A DNA stretch of 8,081 bases from an uncultured Lachnospiraceae bacterium (GTDB lineage Bacteria > Bacillota > Clostridia > Lachnospirales > Lachnospiraceae): positions 1 to 8,081 of the forward strand of contig CAMWLB010000129.1 of the NCBI GenBank assembly GCA_947174985.1, in the 5' to 3' direction. Within the stretch, counting starts at the first letter, position 1. Each line of letters opens with the position of its first letter. A program made the position numbers and the translations under genes. Below the pieces are notes generated by a model. It saw nothing but the letters and a program-made list of their open reading frames with translations. It did no database searches and was not told where the DNA came from. Below are positions 6,273-8,081 of this stretch, piece after piece.

Positions 6273-7925
6273 CTACACTCTGAAACAGCTTCCGCCCACG
6301 AACTCCCTGCAGATGGAATTGTTAGGTAGACTCTCGCTGCTCACACCTAAAAAGTAATCCAAAAATTTTAACAGTCTTCTTGCTTCATAATATTCCGGCT
6401 CGCCCTTGCTGATATGGAAAAGCAGAGGCTCCGCAAACTGCTTTAACACGGCAAGCTCATAGATAAGCGCCGAATTGAACATGGCATCCGCACTCTCCTG
6501 GAACGGAAAAATATTTTCTTCTTCTCCTCTTCTGACGGAAGGCCACATCTGGATTGTTCTTTTGGCGTCCGATCCTCTGGTTCTGGCATCGCGCACAATT
6601 CTTCGCAGCAGCCTCACATCGGTGGTTGGTATCCGGTTGTGCGCGTCTATATTCAGGCTGGTCAGTGCACTGATATAGATTTTATACTTGCTCTCGTCGG
6701 GAAGCGCATAGGAAGTCTTTCCGTTCAGCCCATGAATGCCTTCTATCACCAGAATGTCCTCTGCTCCAAGCTTCATCGTATTGCCCTTGTATTCCCGCTT
6801 TCCTGTCTTAAAGTTAAAGGTCGGCATTTCAACAGTCTCTCCGGCCAGAAGCCTGCTCATATCCTGATTAAAAAGCTCTACGTCAATCGCCTCTAAACAT
6901 TCGAAATTATAGTCGCCGTTTTCATCCCTGGGTGTCCGTTCCCTGTCCACAAAATAGTCGTCCAGCGCAATTGGATGTGGTGTCATGCCCTGTGTGCGGA
7001 GCTGTATGGAAAGCCTGTGTGAAAAACTGGTCTTGCCCGATGATGAGGGACCTGCGATCATAATAAATTTAACATTCCCGCGTCTTACGATTTCTTTAGC
7101 AATCTCGCCGATTTTCCGCTCCTGCTCTGCCTCCTGCACCAAAACCATATCGCTGATATTTCCCGCACATATTTCGTCGTTCAATTCCCCGACAGTTGTG
7201 ATATTTACCTTCTCTCCCCACTTCTTTGCCTCCTGAAGCGTTTCAAACAGCAAACTGCTTTCCGGTGCTTTCGGCACGCAGCAAGGGTTTTTCATATCGG
7301 GGAGAAGAAGCATCATGCCCTCTCCATAAGGAACAAGGTCAAAATATTTTACATATCCCGCATGGGGCATCATATAGCCGTAGTAATAGTCAAAATACCC
7401 CTCCATCTCGTAAACATTGACGGTAGAGCTCCTTCTGTATTTGAACACCTTCTCCTTATCTGTCATTCCTTTTTCCCGAAATAAATCCATGGCATCGTCA
7501 AGGGTATAAGATTTTTTTATCATGGGCATCTTTGACTCGGAAAGCTCCTGCATCCGCTTTTTCAGCCTGTCCACCAGTTCTTCCGTCACATGCAGGACGC
7601 CTGTGGAAACATAATAACCACTTCCCACGGTGAATTGAAATTTGCAGCCCTGTGCAAACTCCGCCCCTGCTGTATCAAATATCGACTTTAGCAGCATCAT
7701 TTTCGCGGTACGCATGTAAGTCCTGTTTCCCACTGCATCCTTCCATGTAAAAAATTCCAACTTGCCACTTCTGTCCGCCCGTTTAAACAGCTCCCTTATC
7801 TTGCCATTTACCGCCACAACCGCAATCTGGTTGTCATAAGCAGGCTGATACTCCTTTACAATTTCTTCATAAGTGGTTCCCTTCGGATACTGCTTTTCCT
7901 TCCCTTCGATTGTCAATGTAATCAT
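6273..7925 (-). CDS. Nucleoside (uridine-type) kinase with N-terminal TGS/ThrRS-like region
   Basis: Encodes 550 residues. Residues 1-60 form a TGS domain (MITLTIEGKEKQYPKGTTYE). About 62-230 resemble the second N-terminal (SAD) domain of threonyl-tRNA synthetase, without the HxxxH zinc-type motif expected there. About 285-500 are a P-loop kinase of the PRK/uridine kinase group: Walker A GPSSSGKT (292-299), LDDYF (321-325, acceptor nucleoside site), VIEGIHGLN (393-401, Walker B-like) and an Arg-rich lid RRIVRDARTRG (441-451). The family phosphorylates nucleosides, probably uridine or cytidine, with ATP or GTP in pyrimidine salvage; the exact substrate is not readable from sequence. The start at 7925 was chosen over the ATG at 7943 because GGGAGG lies between them at a usable distance and because the TGS strand starts there. 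The gene is 24 nt after the Nif3-like gene, suggesting one operon. Confidence 0.9.
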   Translation of the reverse strand: MITLTIEGKEKQYPKGTTYEEIVKEYQPAYDNQIAVVAVNGKIRELFKRADRSGKLEFFTWKDAVGNRTYMRTAKMMLLKSIFDTAGAEFAQGCKFQFTVGSGYYVSTGVLHVTEELVDRLKKRMQELSESKMPMIKKSYTLDDAMDLFREKGMTDKEKVFKYRRSSTVNVYEMEGYFDYYYGYMMPHAGYVKYFDLVPYGEGMMLLLPDMKNPCCVPKAPESSLLFETLQEAKKWGEKVNITTVGELNDEICAGNISDMVLVQEAEQERKIGEIAKEIVRRGNVKFIMIAGPSSSGKTSFSHRLSIQLRTQGMTPHPIALDDYFVDRERTPRDENGDYNFECLEAIDVELFNQDMSRLLAGETVEMPTFNFKTGKREYKGNTMKLGAEDILVIEGIHGLNGKTSYALPDESKYKIYISALTSLNIDAHNRIPTTDVRLLRRIVRDARTRGSDAKRTIQMWPSVRRGEEENIFPFQESADAMFNSALIYELAVLKQFAEPLLFHISKGEPEYYEARRLLKFLDYFLGVSSESLPNNSICREFVGGSCFRV

Positions 7926-7935
7926 CTTCCCAATA

Positions 7936-7941
7936 CCTCCC
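7936..7941 (-). promoter_or_regulatory. Ribosome binding site setting the kinase start
   Basis: GGGAGG on the transcribed strand, ten bases before the ATG at 7925 and overlapping the alternative upstream ATG at 7943, which has no such site of its own. It favours the 550-residue protein. Confidence 0.65.
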
Positions 7942-7949
7942 ATGTATTT

Positions 7950-8081
7950 TTATACTACTGTGTAAGGACTCTTCTCTTCTGCTGCAAAAACGGTAAGCTC
8001 CGGCAGCTTATTCTTAAAATAATCCTGCATATACGGCACAAAAAGCTTTTCCAGACCGTAATGCCCCGCATCAATCACCGA
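7950..8081 (-). CDS. Nif3-like dinuclear metal-centre protein, C-terminal end only
   Basis: The last 43 codons of a gene that runs off the right edge of the window. The translated end, SVIDAGHYGLEKLFVPYMQD followed by a Lys/Glu-rich tail, matches the conserved C-terminal motif of the Nif3/YqfO family (also annotated as GTP cyclohydrolase 1 type 2 homologue). In these proteins the His and Glu of the GHxxxE motif bind the two-metal centre. The biochemical role of the family is not settled. It ends 24 nt before the nucleoside kinase start, consistent with a shared transcript. Confidence 0.8.
   Translation of the reverse strand, partial: SVIDAGHYGLEKLFVPYMQDYFKNKLPELTVFAAEEKSPYTVV

Overview
All genes in this window lie on the minus strand, so transcription runs from high to low coordinates. 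Gene content and style point to a low-to-mid-GC Firmicute of the Clostridia, most likely Lachnospiraceae. The clues are a ThrRS-like TGS/P-loop nucleoside kinase next to a Nif3-family gene, a cytoplasmic family-3 glycosidase of the beta-xylosidase/beta-glucosidase type, short lipoproteins with LAAC lipoboxes, and AGGAG-type ribosome binding sites. This assignment is inferred from family knowledge, not from a database search.

Right part (8081 down to 4024), housekeeping and sugar metabolism: the last 43 codons of a Nif3-like dinuclear-metal protein, then, 24 nt later, a 550-residue nucleoside kinase with an N-terminal TGS and ThrRS-like region. After an 83-nt gap comes a 721-residue GH3 glycosidase without a signal peptide, closed by a strong hairpin terminator (3961-4000).

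Left part (about 4000 down to 1), the accessory region: a two-gene cassette of about 2 kb is present twice in direct tandem. Each copy holds a structured leader of about 170-200 nt, a small exported protein of about 130 residues with two conserved cysteines, an intergenic stem-loop of about 40 nt, and a lipoprotein of about 415 residues. I recognise neither protein family. By hand alignment the lipoproteins are about 75% identical and the small proteins about 70%. Differences are concentrated in a few blocks, while the leader, the signal peptides and the 3' end of the lipoprotein gene are nearly unchanged. The copy of the terminator lying between the two units has lost its pairing, so the two cassettes may be partly co-transcribed.

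How the parts relate: Nif3-like protein and kinase look like one conserved operon; the GH3 gene may be transcribed with them or from its own weak promoter. The duplicated cassette appears to be an independent unit in which an exported small protein and a membrane-anchored lipoprotein are made together and may act together at the cell surface. It is the best candidate here for an undescribed system, but no function can be assigned from sequence alone. I saw no tRNA, rRNA, CRISPR array, transposase or phage gene.
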